From positions 1,860,001-1,924,000 of the forward strand of contig NZ_JABUQZ010000001.1 of the NCBI RefSeq assembly GCF_013342145.1: a stretch of 64,000 nt of DNA, given 5' to 3'. Below, piece by piece: positions 49,623 to 57,440 of this stretch. Made by a program: the position numbers and the translations under genes. A model generated the notes under the pieces. It worked only from the letters and a program-made list of their open reading frames with translations. It had not been told where the DNA came from and searched no databases. This DNA is from Haloterrigena gelatinilytica. GTDB taxonomy: Archaea; Halobacteriota; Halobacteria; Halobacteriales; Natrialbaceae. How positions within the stretch are numbered: position 1 is the stretch's first letter; every line of letters begins with the position of its first letter.

Positions 49623-49727
49623 ATGACCCCCGAGTTACAACTAACCGAGAGCGGCGCAGTTCGATTGACCGACGGCAACGGATGGATTGAGGCGGAAACG
49701 TTCGAGTGGCTGGAGGACTGGCGATGA
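49623..49727 (+). CDS. 34-residue early protein
   Basis: MTPELQLTESGAVRLTDGNG..., ending TFEWLEDWR. Very short, but start is marked by CTAACCAGACCCAAATG and the stop overlaps the next gene by ATGA. Confidence 0.5.
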   Translation: MTPELQLTESGAVRLTDGNGWIEAETFEWLEDWR

Positions 49728-49873
49728 CGACCGTTAAAATCGCCAGCCCCGACGGCGACGAAGTCCTCGAGAACGTCGAGACGTGGACATACGACAAGCT
49801 CACCCTGATCGTGGATTTCGAGAACGGCGAGACCGCCGAATACGACCGAGCGAACGTGATTGAGCGGCTGTAA
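49724..49873 (+). CDS. 49-residue beta-rich early protein
   Basis: MTTVKIASPDGDEVLENVETWTYDKLTLIVDFENGETAEYDRANVIERL: predicted small beta sheet. Translationally coupled to the previous gene. Confidence 0.6.
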   Translation: MTTVKIASPDGDEVLENVETWTYDKLTLIVDFENGETAEYDRANVIERL

Positions 49874-49896
49874 TGCGAGTCCGGTAACCAACTCGC

Positions 49897-49954
49897 GCCC
49901 CATTAAGGGGCAGCCCTGACTGGCGACTCCGGGGTTCAATTCCCCGGCGGGGCT
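49897..49954 (+). other. Mini tRNA-like element (about 58 nt)
   Basis: 5' GCCCCAT pairs with 3' GCGGGGC (five Watson-Crick pairs, one mismatch, one wobble), a small AGGG-GCAG-CCCT hairpin follows, then a strong T-arm CGGGG-TTCAATT-CCCCG. There is no room for separate D and anticodon arms. It lies in the gap between two early genes, next to another foldback, GCGAGT-N10-ACTCGC (49875). Confidence 0.5.
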
Positions 49955-49999
49955 TCCGATGACGGCCTAACCAGCCCGAGGAACACGGAGACCACCCAA

Positions 50000-50593
50000 A
50001 TGCTGAACCACATGACCGTTACGCCCACCAATTTCCGGCTGGGCGAACGACAGATTGCGGAGCGAATTGGACGCGAATACCACGAGACCGAGACCTACGG
50101 CGACGTTCCCGCCGAAGTAAAAGAGGCAGCCCGGCTTCTCTCGAAGATGAACGACTACCTTTTCGACGCGATCGAGGCCGAAGGCATCACCGTCGAGTTC
50201 ACCGAGGAAGACCCCTACGAGTCCTTCGAGGAAATGTGCGTCGAGATCGAGTACAACGGGATTCTCCGAATCTTCTCCGGCGGCACCCATCCCGACCACA
50301 TGACCAAGGAGGAGAACCTCAAGAACCGCGCCGTTCACGACTACTGGGGCCATTACAAGAACGGCTGCGACTTCACCTTCTGGGGGGAGTTCCAGAAGTG
50401 GCACCACATGAAGAAGTGGTACCCCGAGCCGACCCACCGGCTCACCCTTCAGGAAGTCGTCGGACAGACCGGCCTCTGCTGGTATCTGGAAGGGGGCTTC
50501 AACAGCCCCGACTTCGAGCAAAAGTCGTTCCTTGCCCCGACCGAGTGGGCCGACCTATGCTACCGACACTTCCCCGGAGACCTCGACCGATGA
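50000..50593 (+). CDS. Conserved-looking viral protein with HDYWGH motif
   Basis: 197 residues. The core RAVHDYWGHYKNGCDFTFWGEFQKWHHMKKWYP, then LTLQEVVGQTGLCWYLEGGF, has clustered His/Asp/Glu that look like a metal site; similar H-D-x-x-G-H...GE layouts occur in uncharacterised phage proteins. N-terminal region LLSKMNDYLFDAIEAEGI is helical. Start: ATG 50000 after ACCACCCAAATG. Enzymatic role suspected, reaction unknown. Confidence 0.65.
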   Translation: MLNHMTVTPTNFRLGERQIAERIGREYHETETYGDVPAEVKEAARLLSKMNDYLFDAIEAEGITVEFTEEDPYESFEEMCVEIEYNGILRIFSGGTHPDHMTKEENLKNRAVHDYWGHYKNGCDFTFWGEFQKWHHMKKWYPEPTHRLTLQEVVGQTGLCWYLEGGFNSPDFEQKSFLAPTEWADLCYRHFPGDLDR

Positions 50594-50727
50594 ACGACGA
50601 CTACCAAACCATTTGTCCGAACTGCGACAGTTACGACGGCGAGAACATCGAGTTTCCGGTATCAAGCGACACTTGCCCCGAGTGTGGTCACCGGCTCGCT
50701 AACCGATGGCCGACAACCGACAACTAA
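50590..50727 (+). CDS. 45-residue zinc-ribbon protein
   Basis: QTICPNCDSYDGENIEF...DTCPECGHRLANRW: CPxC...CPxCG zinc ribbon. Overlaps the upstream gene by ATGA. Confidence 0.68.
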   Translation: MNDDYQTICPNCDSYDGENIEFPVSSDTCPECGHRLANRWPTTDN

Positions 50728-50739
50728 CCAATCAGACCC

Positions 50740-50889
50740 ATGAACCTCGAAGACACCCTTCCCGACGACGTAAAGGACGAACTGAACGAAGCCACCGAGA
50801 AATCGAAGGCGGAGAAAGAGCGAGCGGCCCGAAAGAAGCGCCGAGCGAAGACGAAGTACGGCCACCTGATGGGGGACGACGATGAGTGA
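50740..50889 (+). CDS. 49-residue charged helical protein
   Basis: LPDDVKDELNEATEKSKAEKERAARKKRRAKTKYGHLMGDDDE: acidic first half and strongly basic KERAARKKRRAKTK second half, likely nucleic-acid binding. Leader CTAACCAATCAGACCCATG. Confidence 0.6.
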   Translation: MNLEDTLPDDVKDELNEATEKSKAEKERAARKKRRAKTKYGHLMGDDDE

Positions 50890-51013
50890 CGCCGTCGAGG
50901 AGGCCATCGACCTGCTGGAATCCGCGAAAGAACTTGCTGACGCCTATTACTGCGAGGCCGCTCACGAAAAGAGCCAGCAGGCGCTCGAACTCCTGAAAGT
51001 AGCCGACCGCTAA
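50882..51013 (+). CDS. 43-residue helical protein
   Basis: MSDAVEEAIDLLESAKELADAYYCEAAHEKSQQALELLKVADR: single long amphipathic helix pair. Overlaps the previous gene by eight bases. Confidence 0.6.
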   Translation: MSDAVEEAIDLLESAKELADAYYCEAAHEKSQQALELLKVADR

Positions 51014-51020
51014 AGCCGAA

Positions 51021-51058
51021 ACGCCCCTTCTCGGGCGTCGTCACGAGTGGAACTCGTG
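51021..51058. terminator. Two adjacent hairpins between early genes
   Basis: ACGCCC-CTTCTC-GGGCGT and CACGAGT-GGA-ACTCGTG are both perfect and sit 28-65 nt before the SprT leader. They may be a terminator, processing site or small structured leader. Confidence 0.4.
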
Positions 51059-51101
51059 GCCTGACGATGGCAACCGACCGTCAGTAACCAACCAGACCCA
51101 A

Positions 51102-51644
51102 ATGACCTTTAGATTACCAGACAGCGACAGCACCGGAGCCTCGAGTGACGACGGCTTCGAGCGGCCCGGCGACGACCTATCCCCGGTCGAATTGAAGCGG
51201 GCGATTCGGGAGTACGCCGAGACCGTCGAGATCGACGTGCCACTCGAGGAAGTCGAGATCGAGATATCGAAGCAGCTCAAGCGAACTGCCGGGAAGGCGA
51301 TTCGGAAGAACGGCCAACTCAAGATGCGGTTCGCGTGGAAGGCCTACCAGACGTGGGGCTGGGGCGACGACTTCGAGGCGGTAATTCGCCACGAGCTAAT
51401 CCATATCTGGGAGTACGAGACCTTCGGGAAGGGGGGTCACGGTCGCAATTTCAAGCGGAAGGCCCGCGAACTCGACGCTCCCCGCCACTGCAAGTCGTTT
51501 GCCAGTGACGAAGCCAAATGGTTCCTCGTCTGCTCCAACTGCGGTAAGAAGACGCCGCGCTTCCGCCGGTCGAAGGTGATCGAGAATCCCCACCGATACC
51601 GAACGAAGTGCTGCAACGAGCAGATCGAGGTCGAGACGGCATGA
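51102..51644 (+). CDS. SprT-like zinc metalloprotease
   Basis: 180 residues. HELIH at residues 97-101 within VIRHELIHIWEYETFGKGGHGRNFKRKARELDAPRHC gives the HExxH...H site of SprT/Spartan-like proteases, followed by the usual C-terminal zinc ribbon (CSNCGKKTPRFRRSK..., RYRTKCCNEQ). Cellular members act on DNA-bound proteins. The N-terminus is acidic linker. Start set by AACCAACCAGACCCAAATG. Confidence 0.85.
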   Translation: MTFRLPDSDSTGASSDDGFERPGDDLSPVELKRAIREYAETVEIDVPLEEVEIEISKQLKRTAGKAIRKNGQLKMRFAWKAYQTWGWGDDFEAVIRHELIHIWEYETFGKGGHGRNFKRKARELDAPRHCKSFASDEAKWFLVCSNCGKKTPRFRRSKVIENPHRYRTKCCNEQIEVETA

Positions 51645-51976
51645 GCGTAATCACCCATAAGGAGTGGGACGATTACGCCTCTGTCTACCGGCACGATTTT
51701 CCACTCGAATCAGTGCCTCGAAAGCCTGACCAGTACCGCCCAACCGATCACTTCTGCACCGAGCGCCGTTCCCGCCGAATCGGGGGCGACGTGATCCGGG
51801 GGTGCATCGAGGAAGGGGACTTGTACGAAGCCGAAGGCGACAATCGCTACAAGTTCCACTGGCAGCACCCGACGACGCTCCAGACCTACATCCTCGTGGT
51901 CGAATTATCTCGCCGCGCTCTCTTCTACGAAGAGGCGAAACACGCCGCTGTGACCGTGTTCCAGTTCCAGCATTAA
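51641..51976 (+). CDS. Early protein, RelE/toxin-like fold possible, unknown
   Basis: 111 residues from ATG 51641, overlapping the SprT stop by ATGA. It contains DHFCTERRSRRIGGDVIRGCIEEGDLYEAEGDNRYKFHWQ and TLQTYILVVELSRRALFYEEAKHAAVTVFQFQH. The short alpha-beta layout with C-terminal strands recalls phage-encoded RelE- or DUF-type proteins, but no motif is decisive. Confidence 0.6.
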   Translation: MSVITHKEWDDYASVYRHDFPLESVPRKPDQYRPTDHFCTERRSRRIGGDVIRGCIEEGDLYEAEGDNRYKFHWQHPTTLQTYILVVELSRRALFYEEAKHAAVTVFQFQH

Positions 51977-51996
51977 CCACCACCAACCAGACCCAA

Positions 51997-52353
51997 ATGA
52001 GTACGACCAACCCAGAGACCCAGAGCGCCGACGCTACCGAACGCCTGATTACGAGCCGGACGAAGAAGGTTCGATTCTATATCCCGACCGAGAAAGACGG
52101 TGCCGAGGAGATGGTCGAAACCGTCATCACGAAACTCGCTCGCCGATTCGGCGGGGCGACTCGGCTCCCGGCGAAGGGGGCTTACGTGATGAACGACGGC
52201 GAGCTTGTCCTTGAAGAAGTGGCGGTCGTCGATTGCTTCGGAGTGGACGGCGGCCTTGACGAGCTTTCCCAGATCGCCCGCGAGATCAAAGCGGGCCTCG
52301 ATGAAGAGTCCGTGGCGTTCGAGATCACCGACGTAGCAACTGCGTTCGCCTAA
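51997..52353 (+). CDS. Early alpha-beta protein, unknown
   Basis: 118 residues. KKVRFYIPTEKDGAEEMVETVITKLARRFGGATRLPAKGAYVMNDGELVLEEVAVVDCFG: a beta-alpha-beta pattern, ending EESVAFEITDVATAFA. Similar small proteins with a YIP...K...GG.T...G.W pattern occur in viruses and plasmids, function unknown. Leader CCAACCAGACCCAAATG. Confidence 0.65.
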   Translation: MSTTNPETQSADATERLITSRTKKVRFYIPTEKDGAEEMVETVITKLARRFGGATRLPAKGAYVMNDGELVLEEVAVVDCFGVDGGLDELSQIAREIKAGLDEESVAFEITDVATAFA

Positions 52354-52355
52354 TT

Positions 52356-52454
52356 ATGAAACAAGAAATCACCTGTCCCGACTGCCGAGGGAGCCGTGTT
52401 CAACTCGACGGAGGCTGTCCTATCTGCCTCATTTGCGGATGGAGTAAGTGCTGA
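52356..52454 (+). CDS. 32-residue zinc-ribbon protein
   Basis: ITCPDCRGSRVQLDGGCPICLICGWSKC: CxxC...CxxCxxCGW, one of the smallest ribbons in the cluster. Coupled to the next gene by TGATG. Confidence 0.6.
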   Translation: MKQEITCPDCRGSRVQLDGGCPICLICGWSKC

Positions 52455-52618
52455 TGGGCGTTAAGCCCGAGAGCGGCCACCACGGCGGGAATAGCCTGAA
52501 GGGCGTAATGCGACTCGTGGTTAAGAACCGCGACGGGGATGTACTCGCAGAGGGATTCATCTCCGACTCGGAGTTGACCTACGATCCGAACCCCGACTTC
52601 ATCGTGACAATCGAGTAG
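52454..52618 (+). CDS. 54-residue early protein
   Basis: SLKGVMRLVVKNRDGDVLAEGFISDSELTYDPNPDFIVTIE: beta-rich. Followed by a repeat-containing gap (52620-52740) made of CCCTATTTGGGTTTCCCC-type and CCAATCCAGCAGGAAG sequences. Confidence 0.55.
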   Translation: MGVKPESGHHGGNSLKGVMRLVVKNRDGDVLAEGFISDSELTYDPNPDFIVTIE

Positions 52619-52619
52619 C

Positions 52620-52747
52620 AGAGGGGGGACTATAGGGGGGAGTCCTATTCGGTATTCCCTATTTGGGTTTCCCCTATTCGGCCTCCCCAATCCAGCAGGA
52701 AGTCCCGACTCTCCTATTGGGACTAACCAGATCCAGAGAATCCAATC
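52620..52747. repeat. Intergenic repeat cluster
   Basis: It contains the dispersed CCAATCCAGCAGGAAGTCCC repeat (52685-52724), short CTATTCGG/CTATTTGGG direct repeats and a degenerate leader AACCAGATCCAGAGAATCCAATCATG. Similar sequence occurs at 61090-61240. Confidence 0.5.
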
Positions 52748-53068
52748 ATGACCCTAACAGTAGAACCACAGAGTTACCGAATCGAGACCCAGACCGGAAC
52801 CGTTGGAGACCTCATTACGATCCCCTACCACTCTAAGGGAATCAGCATCCGGCCACTGACCCCGTTCAGTCAGTCGGTAGCCGTGTCCTACCTCGTCCCC
52901 AACGAGGAGAAGTCGTCTGGCCCCGGTGAGGGCAACGAGTTCTCCATCGAGGAGCGAGTGTACGGCCTCGGGGAACACAACGACGTGGAACTCCCCTTCT
53001 ACGCTACTGGGACGACCGTGTTCAGCCCACTGGACGACGAATCCACGTTCGTCTACTTCCTCGGCTGA
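52748..53068 (+). CDS. Early protein, beta-sandwich-like
   Basis: 106 residues. VGDLITIPYHSKGISIRPLTPFSQSVAVSYLVPNEEKSS, RVYGLGEHNDVELPFYATGTTVFSPLDDESTFVYFLG: alternating strands with no helix, possibly virion-surface or inhibitor-like. No family recognised. Followed by the AGTTTGAAATATG..ATGAAA element shared with 57046. Confidence 0.65.
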   Translation: MTLTVEPQSYRIETQTGTVGDLITIPYHSKGISIRPLTPFSQSVAVSYLVPNEEKSSGPGEGNEFSIEERVYGLGEHNDVELPFYATGTTVFSPLDDESTFVYFLG

Positions 53069-53145
53069 CTTGCCCGTCATAGTTTGAAATATGTCATGAA
53101 AAGACGGGGCGCATCGACCGACGACCACCAACCAACCAGATCCAA

Positions 53146-53529
53146 ATCAGCGACAAGACCACTTCCGAGACCGAACTGACCCAAGACCACCTCGACTTCC
53201 TGTTCAAAGCGGGAGCCAGCCCGGCGTTCCTCGAGATCATCGAGAAGACCGACGACGACCTGCCCTCGACGGTCGAGCGAAACAGCGCCCGCGAGGAAGT
53301 CCAGAAGTACGTCAAGTGGGGCGATCTCAACGGCAACCCCGACGAGTTCGTTCCGATGGGCGGCCACTTCTTCGAGGCCCTGTGGGAAGGCGATCTATAC
53401 GACGCCTTCACCCGAGCCGATCTCAACAACAAGAAGATCCTGCTGCTGACCTTCGGGGAGCGGCGGATTAACGCCCAGAGACCGAGCCGGATGTACCCGA
53501 CGGTCGCCCAACTCGAGGGCCGGGCATGA
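53146..53529 (+). CDS. Early protein lacking a standard start codon (ATC at the leader-defined position)
   Basis: 127 codons: SDKTTSETELTQDHLDFLFKAGASPAFLEIIEKTDDDLPS..., then VQKYVKWGDLNGNPDEFVPMGGHFFEALWEGDLYDAFTRADL, with good codon bias and a stop overlapping the next ATG. The leader CCAACCAGATCCAAATC is intact except that ATG is ATC; no in-frame ATG, GTG or TTG is available before residue 71. Either AUC is used or the gene was recently disabled at its start. Confidence 0.65.
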   Translation: MSDKTTSETELTQDHLDFLFKAGASPAFLEIIEKTDDDLPSTVERNSAREEVQKYVKWGDLNGNPDEFVPMGGHFFEALWEGDLYDAFTRADLNNKKILLLTFGERRINAQRPSRMYPTVAQLEGRA

Positions 53530-53711
53530 TGGCAACCGAACAAGCGACGATCTGCTCCCCCGAGGACACGGAGCCTTCCCGCCCAGAAGGGGCCTGCATC
53601 AACTACGCCGACTGTGGCAATTTCCCTCCGGGCCACCCGGAGTCGAACAACCGGATCTGTGACGACTGCCTCGACGCGAGCCGCGCTCGAGGCCGAGGCC
53701 ACGACCTATGA
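53526..53711 (+). CDS. 61-residue Cys-rich protein
   Basis: ATICSPEDTEPSRPEGACINYADCGNFPPGHPESNNRICDDCLDASRARG: four to five cysteines in a zinc-binding arrangement. Coupled by ATGATG to the gene before. Confidence 0.62.
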   Translation: MMATEQATICSPEDTEPSRPEGACINYADCGNFPPGHPESNNRICDDCLDASRARGRGHDL

Positions 53712-53830
53712 CCTGCCCCAAATGTGACAGCGACAGGATAGAGGCATCGCTTGAGAAAACCCGCTGCCGAGACTGCGGACACGAGTTCCAGTCGGGGCTT
53801 CAGCGGCTTGCTAAGAGGTTCGACCTATGA
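53708..53830 (+). CDS. 40-residue zinc-ribbon protein
   Basis: MTCPKCDSDRIEASLEKTRCRDCGHEFQSG: CPKC...CRDCGHEF zinc ribbon with a basic C-terminus (LQRLAKRFDL). ATGA overlaps on both sides. Confidence 0.68.
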   Translation: MTCPKCDSDRIEASLEKTRCRDCGHEFQSGLQRLAKRFDL

Positions 53831-54066
53831 GTGAACTAACCATCACGACGGACACTGCGGAACTGGCCTTGTACGAACTCAACGTTCTCCTTGAGGAGAC
53901 CGAAGACCCCAACGCCGAGACCCACGCCCTCTACAGGGCGACGAAGGAACTCGAGGAGCGACTGGAAGAGTTCTACCACGAAGAGGAAGCGCGAGCCGAG
54001 ATAGCCTACGAGGCCGAACTCGACCGACGCCGCGAGCGGTTCTTCGATGAACGGGGGCACTTCTGA
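53827..54066 (+). CDS. 79-residue coiled-coil protein
   Basis: ELALYELNVLLEETEDPNAETHALYRATKELEERLEEFYHEEEARAEIAYEAELDRRRERF: continuous charged helix, probably dimeric coiled coil. Coupled to neighbours by overlaps. Confidence 0.65.
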   Translation: MSELTITTDTAELALYELNVLLEETEDPNAETHALYRATKELEERLEEFYHEEEARAEIAYEAELDRRRERFFDERGHF

Positions 54067-54383
54067 TGAAACACGGAGAACACGTCCGACCAACCGGCGA
54101 GATGGGGTGGCACAAGATAGCGGACTACCCGGAGTTCGTCAAGTTCCAGTACGGTGACAGCCCGTACCGGGTGGTCGTCCACCTGAACGACCGGGGCCAC
54201 TTCGAGGCCCTGTTCACCTCGTGGTACGGCGGCGCGTCGTTCCGAATCCGGGGCAACTGCGGCGGCGGCCACAAGGGCCGTATGATCGCTCTGGTGGCGG
54301 CGCGGGATTGGATGGACGAGAACAAGTACGGGTGCGCTCCACCCCGTGAGATGGCCGTGAAGGCTGGTCAGGTGGAAGCGTGA
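54066..54383 (+). CDS. 105-residue early protein
   Basis: The sequence includes VKFQYGDSPYRVVVHLNDRGHFEALFTSWYGGASFRIRGNCGGGHKGRMIALVAARDWMDENKYG. The strand pair followed by helix, with conserved-looking Trp/Gly, is compact and soluble. No function can be assigned. Confidence 0.6.
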   Translation: MKHGEHVRPTGEMGWHKIADYPEFVKFQYGDSPYRVVVHLNDRGHFEALFTSWYGGASFRIRGNCGGGHKGRMIALVAARDWMDENKYGCAPPREMAVKAGQVEA

Positions 54384-54547
54384 AGGGGAGCTACATCGGA
54401 CCGTGCTGTGTCTGTACCCGGCCCCGATTCGTTCGGGGATGGGATCGAGGCAACCCCGTCGGACGGTCGGCGGTCTGCACGAACTGCTGGTTCGATGTTC
54501 TCGACGGCCCGGCTCGACGGGCGGATGCACAGAGCGTTAACCAATAA
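54380..54547 (+). CDS. 55-residue zinc-ribbon protein (GTG start)
   Basis: IGPCCVCTRPRFVRGWDRGNPVGRSAVCTNCWFDVLDGP: CxxC...CxxC with Arg-rich loop. The GTG overlaps the previous TGA (GTGA). Confidence 0.6.
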   Translation: MKGSYIGPCCVCTRPRFVRGWDRGNPVGRSAVCTNCWFDVLDGPARRADAQSVNQ

Positions 54548-54561
54548 CCAACCAGACCCAA

Positions 54562-54927
54562 ATGAACTACAACGACGACAACTGGACGGCGGAAGAAGTG
54601 GCGCTCGCTGAGACCGGCATTATCGCGGCTAATCTTGACGGCGAGTGGAACTTCCACGTCTCCGACGGCATCGACCAAGAAGACCTCTGGGAAGGGGTCT
54701 GCCTGAAGAACGTGAACAACGTCGAGGTGACCGACGACGGCGAGTTCATCGTAGAAGGGTACTTCAAGACGGTCGAGGCGGTCGGGCGTATCCCGGCTGG
54801 CCCGAACCGGGGCTACGGCCCGATCAACCCGCCCGAAGTCATCACCGAGGACGTGGGCGTTCAGTTTTTCATCCACGTCTCGATTGACGACGACCTGATG
54901 GCGACGGTCGAGATCGAAGCGTACTGA
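54562..54927 (+). CDS. Early beta-rich protein, unknown
   Basis: 121 residues. WTAEEVALAETGIIAANLDGEWNFHVSDG, GEFIVEGYFKTVEAVGRIPAGPNRGYGPINPPEVITEDVGVQFFIHVSIDDDLMATVEIEA. Leader AACCAACCAGACCCAAATG. Unrecognised. Confidence 0.65.
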   Translation: MNYNDDNWTAEEVALAETGIIAANLDGEWNFHVSDGIDQEDLWEGVCLKNVNNVEVTDDGEFIVEGYFKTVEAVGRIPAGPNRGYGPINPPEVITEDVGVQFFIHVSIDDDLMATVEIEAY

Positions 54928-55013
54928 TGCCTTGCCGTGAGTGCGGGAAGTCCGCGAAGCGTCACGGCGGGGCCTGTGTTGGTCTCACCTATGACGACGA
55001 CGCCACTGCCTGA
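54927..55013 (+). CDS. 28-residue zinc-knuckle peptide
   Basis: MPCRECGKSAKRHGGACVGLTYDDDATA: CxxC...H..C, a CCHC-like knuckle. It overlaps the upstream stop (TGATG). Shortest gene I would accept here. Confidence 0.5.
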   Translation: MPCRECGKSAKRHGGACVGLTYDDDATA

Positions 55014-55238
55014 GCTGTGTGACGGATGCACTGAAAGAGAAGTCAGAGTAGACCAACTCTGTTGAATCCCTTGGCGATAAGTACAGGTAGTACAGTTATC
55101 GAGAGTAGGATTCTGTCTCTCGGAATATTGTCAGAGTGCGGCTGGTAAGTCATTATCAGGCTGACGCAAGTAGAGATAGACCATCTTATCGGATTCTGTA
55201 TAGCAACGTTATAGGAGCCTCCTTACAGATTACGGGTA
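55014..55238. other. Gap before the sensor kinase
   Basis: No leader motif, zinc ribbon or viral repeat; composition differs from the surrounding early region. GTACAGGTAGTACAG (55081) is a short inverted repeat. A weak promoter-like AACGTTATAGGAG lies at 55205. This looks like the flank of a transferred host gene. Confidence 0.4.
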
Positions 55239-56759
55239 ATGGGCTTTAGGAATCGGAGATATTCCGACGTTTCTGGGAGGAAATTTATTGTAGCCCTCGG
55301 TGGGATCTTCGTCGCACTCGTAGTCAGCTATCCGTACCTTCCCATCGTCAACGATGGGTCATCCGAACTCTGGGTCGTACTCGGTATCTTAGTTGGTATC
55401 CCCGGTCTTGTCCTGTTGTACGGAGGCTATCGGTTGCCTCAAACAGACATCCGCTCTGAACTCTATCCAACCATCGGCAAGTGGTGTCTCCGCGGCATCG
55501 TGGTAGGTCTCGCTATCCTGCTTCCTATCGCTCTTGCCAGTGACAATCCAAATATCGTCGGAAATATACTCTTGCTCACGGCACTGGGCAGTCTCGCGGG
55601 CTTCGGCGCAGGTATGTACGATGCGCGGGCCAAAACACGGCAGCTCGAACTCCAAGAAACGGTCGATCAACTGGAAACCTCGAACGAGCGCCTTGAACGA
55701 CACCAGCAGTACATCGACGATATTCTCGACGCAATCGATGACGTATTCTATGTGTTAGACGAAAATGGATCGCTCAAACGGTGGAATCAAAGCCTCTCGG
55801 AGATTTCTGGCTATACGGACGAGGAAATATCATCAATGACCGCAGCCGACTTCTACCGAGACGAAAACCGTGAGAAAGCCGTGGCTGCGGTCCGCAACGG
55901 CTTCGAGAGTGGCTCAGTGGATGTAGAACTCGAGCTACGCACTAAGGACGGCGATACCGTCCCCTTCGAGTTTGTCGGATCTACCCTCGAGAACACGTCC
56001 GGAGACGTTGTTCTGGCTGGCATCGGGCGTGACGTTTCGGACCGGGTTGAGCGCGAACAGCGACTCGAAGAGTCCAATAAGCGGCTCGAACAGTTCGCCT
56101 ACGCTGCCTCCCACGACCTTCAGGAACCGCTTCGGATGGTGTCAAGCTATCTGCGGTTGATCGAGAACCGAGCCGATGAGGAACTGACCGAGGAAACCGA
56201 AGAGTTCCTCGAGTTCGCTGTGGACGGAGCCGACCGCATGCGTGACATGATCGACGGGTTACTGGCGTATTCGCGTGTGGAGACCCGAGGGGAGTCGTTC
56301 AAACCGGTTGACCTCAACGAAGTGGTTAGAGACGTGCGTGACGACCTCGAGGTGCGTATAACTGAAAGTGATGCTGACGTAGACGCCGAGGAACTGCCTC
56401 GTGTGGAGGGAGATGAACATCAGTTACGGCAGGTATTCCAGAACTTATTGAGCAACGCAATTGAGTATAGTGGAAACGAGCCGCCACAGGTGTATATTTC
56501 CGCTACCCAGAACAGTTCCATGTGGGAAGTATCGGTTCGGGACGAGGGGATTGGGATTGAGCCGGACCAACAAGATCGTATCTTTGAGGTCTTCGAGCGA
56601 CTTCAATCCCAGAACGATTACGGGGGATCGGGTATTGGTCTGGCTCTCTGTGAGCGGATCGTCGAACGTCACGGTGGCGAAATCTGGGTCGAGTCTGAGC
56701 CGGGCAATGGAGCGACGTTCTCATTTACCCTCCCAGCGGAGAATGAACAGGACCAGTGA
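55239..56759 (+). CDS. Membrane sensor histidine kinase with PAS domain, inserted in the provirus
   Basis: 506 residues. Four membrane helices in the first 130 residues, a coiled linker, a PAS domain (about 160-270: YIDDILDAIDDVFYVLDENGSLKRWNQSLSEISGY), HisKA with FAYAASHDLQEPLRMVSSYL, and HATPase_c with the N box (LLSNAIEYSG), G1 (VRDEGIGIEPDQQDRIFEVFERLQ) and G2 (GSGIGLALCERIVERHGG). Complete and probably active. It lacks the early leader and interrupts the run of tiny viral genes, so it is captured host cargo. Confidence 0.88.
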   Translation: MGFRNRRYSDVSGRKFIVALGGIFVALVVSYPYLPIVNDGSSELWVVLGILVGIPGLVLLYGGYRLPQTDIRSELYPTIGKWCLRGIVVGLAILLPIALASDNPNIVGNILLLTALGSLAGFGAGMYDARAKTRQLELQETVDQLETSNERLERHQQYIDDILDAIDDVFYVLDENGSLKRWNQSLSEISGYTDEEISSMTAADFYRDENREKAVAAVRNGFESGSVDVELELRTKDGDTVPFEFVGSTLENTSGDVVLAGIGRDVSDRVEREQRLEESNKRLEQFAYAASHDLQEPLRMVSSYLRLIENRADEELTEETEEFLEFAVDGADRMRDMIDGLLAYSRVETRGESFKPVDLNEVVRDVRDDLEVRITESDADVDAEELPRVEGDEHQLRQVFQNLLSNAIEYSGNEPPQVYISATQNSSMWEVSVRDEGIGIEPDQQDRIFEVFERLQSQNDYGGSGIGLALCERIVERHGGEIWVESEPGNGATFSFTLPAENEQDQ

Positions 56760-56762
56760 ACA

Positions 56763-56897
56763 TGGTCCTACGAACTGTGTGCGAGCGGGTACCTGACGAA
56801 GCCGGTCGATCCTAACAAGGTTATCGACATGATACAGGGGTTAGAGCGGTTCTGGCTTTGGACCATGCGGTTACCGGCTGACACGGATCTCGATTAA
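56763..56897 (+). pseudogene. C-terminal fragment of a response-regulator receiver domain
   Basis: The frame reads SYELCASGYLTKPVDPNKVI followed by DMIQGLERFWLWTMRLP. This is the end of a CheY-like REC domain of the haloarchaeal small response-regulator type, with the conserved Lys-Pro (TKPVD) and the FW...RLP tail. No start codon or phosphoacceptor half is present. It suggests a deletion fused the kinase to what remained of a partner regulator. Confidence 0.7.
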
Positions 56898-57095
56898 GAA
56901 GCGCCGTGTATTCAGCACCTGTCTCCAACACCTATATAAATTGATAGAACAATCAGCGATCAGTTCGCATCTGTAGTGTGCGGCTATTCCGCACCTATAA
57001 ATCCTGAAAGTATAGTTTTAGCAGAGCCAGTAACCCCCCTTCCGAGTTTGAAATATGCATGAAAGCGGTGGAAGAGGCAGCCAACCAGACCCAAA
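56898..57095 (+). promoter_or_regulatory. Promoter and leader of the 57096 gene
   Basis: TATA-like CTATATAAAT (56934) and CTATAAATC (56994). GAGTTTGAAATATGCATGAAA at 57046 is nearly identical to the element at 53082 and is followed by CCAACCAGACCCAAAATG. Confidence 0.5.
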
Positions 57096-57437
57096 ATGGA
57101 AGATAAAATCAACATCATAGACCCGTTTACGGGCGACGAAGTGGACGTTGACCGCCACCCAGACAACAAGACCCCTGTTACGGAACTCCCCGAGATGAGC
57201 CGGGCCGAGCGCCGCGCTCGAATCGGGGACGACCTTCCGGGGCAGGAACTCCCTGTCCTGATCCGGTCGTCCTTCCGGGCCGATCCCTGCGAAGGCGACC
57301 AAGGCTCCTTCACGAAGATCGTGGAGGAAGACTGCGAAGTCTGCGGATATGACCGCGCCGACTTTTCCTACCACACCCTTGCGGGTGTCGGATTCGTGGA
57401 GTGCCGAGCCTGCCGAGCAACCATCGAGGAGATATAA
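57096..57437 (+). CDS. 113-residue protein with C-terminal zinc ribbon
   Basis: The N-terminal half is extended and charged (IIDPFTGDEVDVDRHPDNKTPVTELPEMSRAERRARIGDDLPG). The C-terminus is CEVCGYDRADFSYHTLAGVGFVECRACRATIEEI, a TFIIS/Rpb9-like ribbon with a CxxC...CxxC spacing. Possibly a transcription accessory; unproven. Confidence 0.65.
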   Translation: MEDKINIIDPFTGDEVDVDRHPDNKTPVTELPEMSRAERRARIGDDLPGQELPVLIRSSFRADPCEGDQGSFTKIVEEDCEVCGYDRADFSYHTLAGVGFVECRACRATIEEI

Positions 57438-57440
57438 ACC

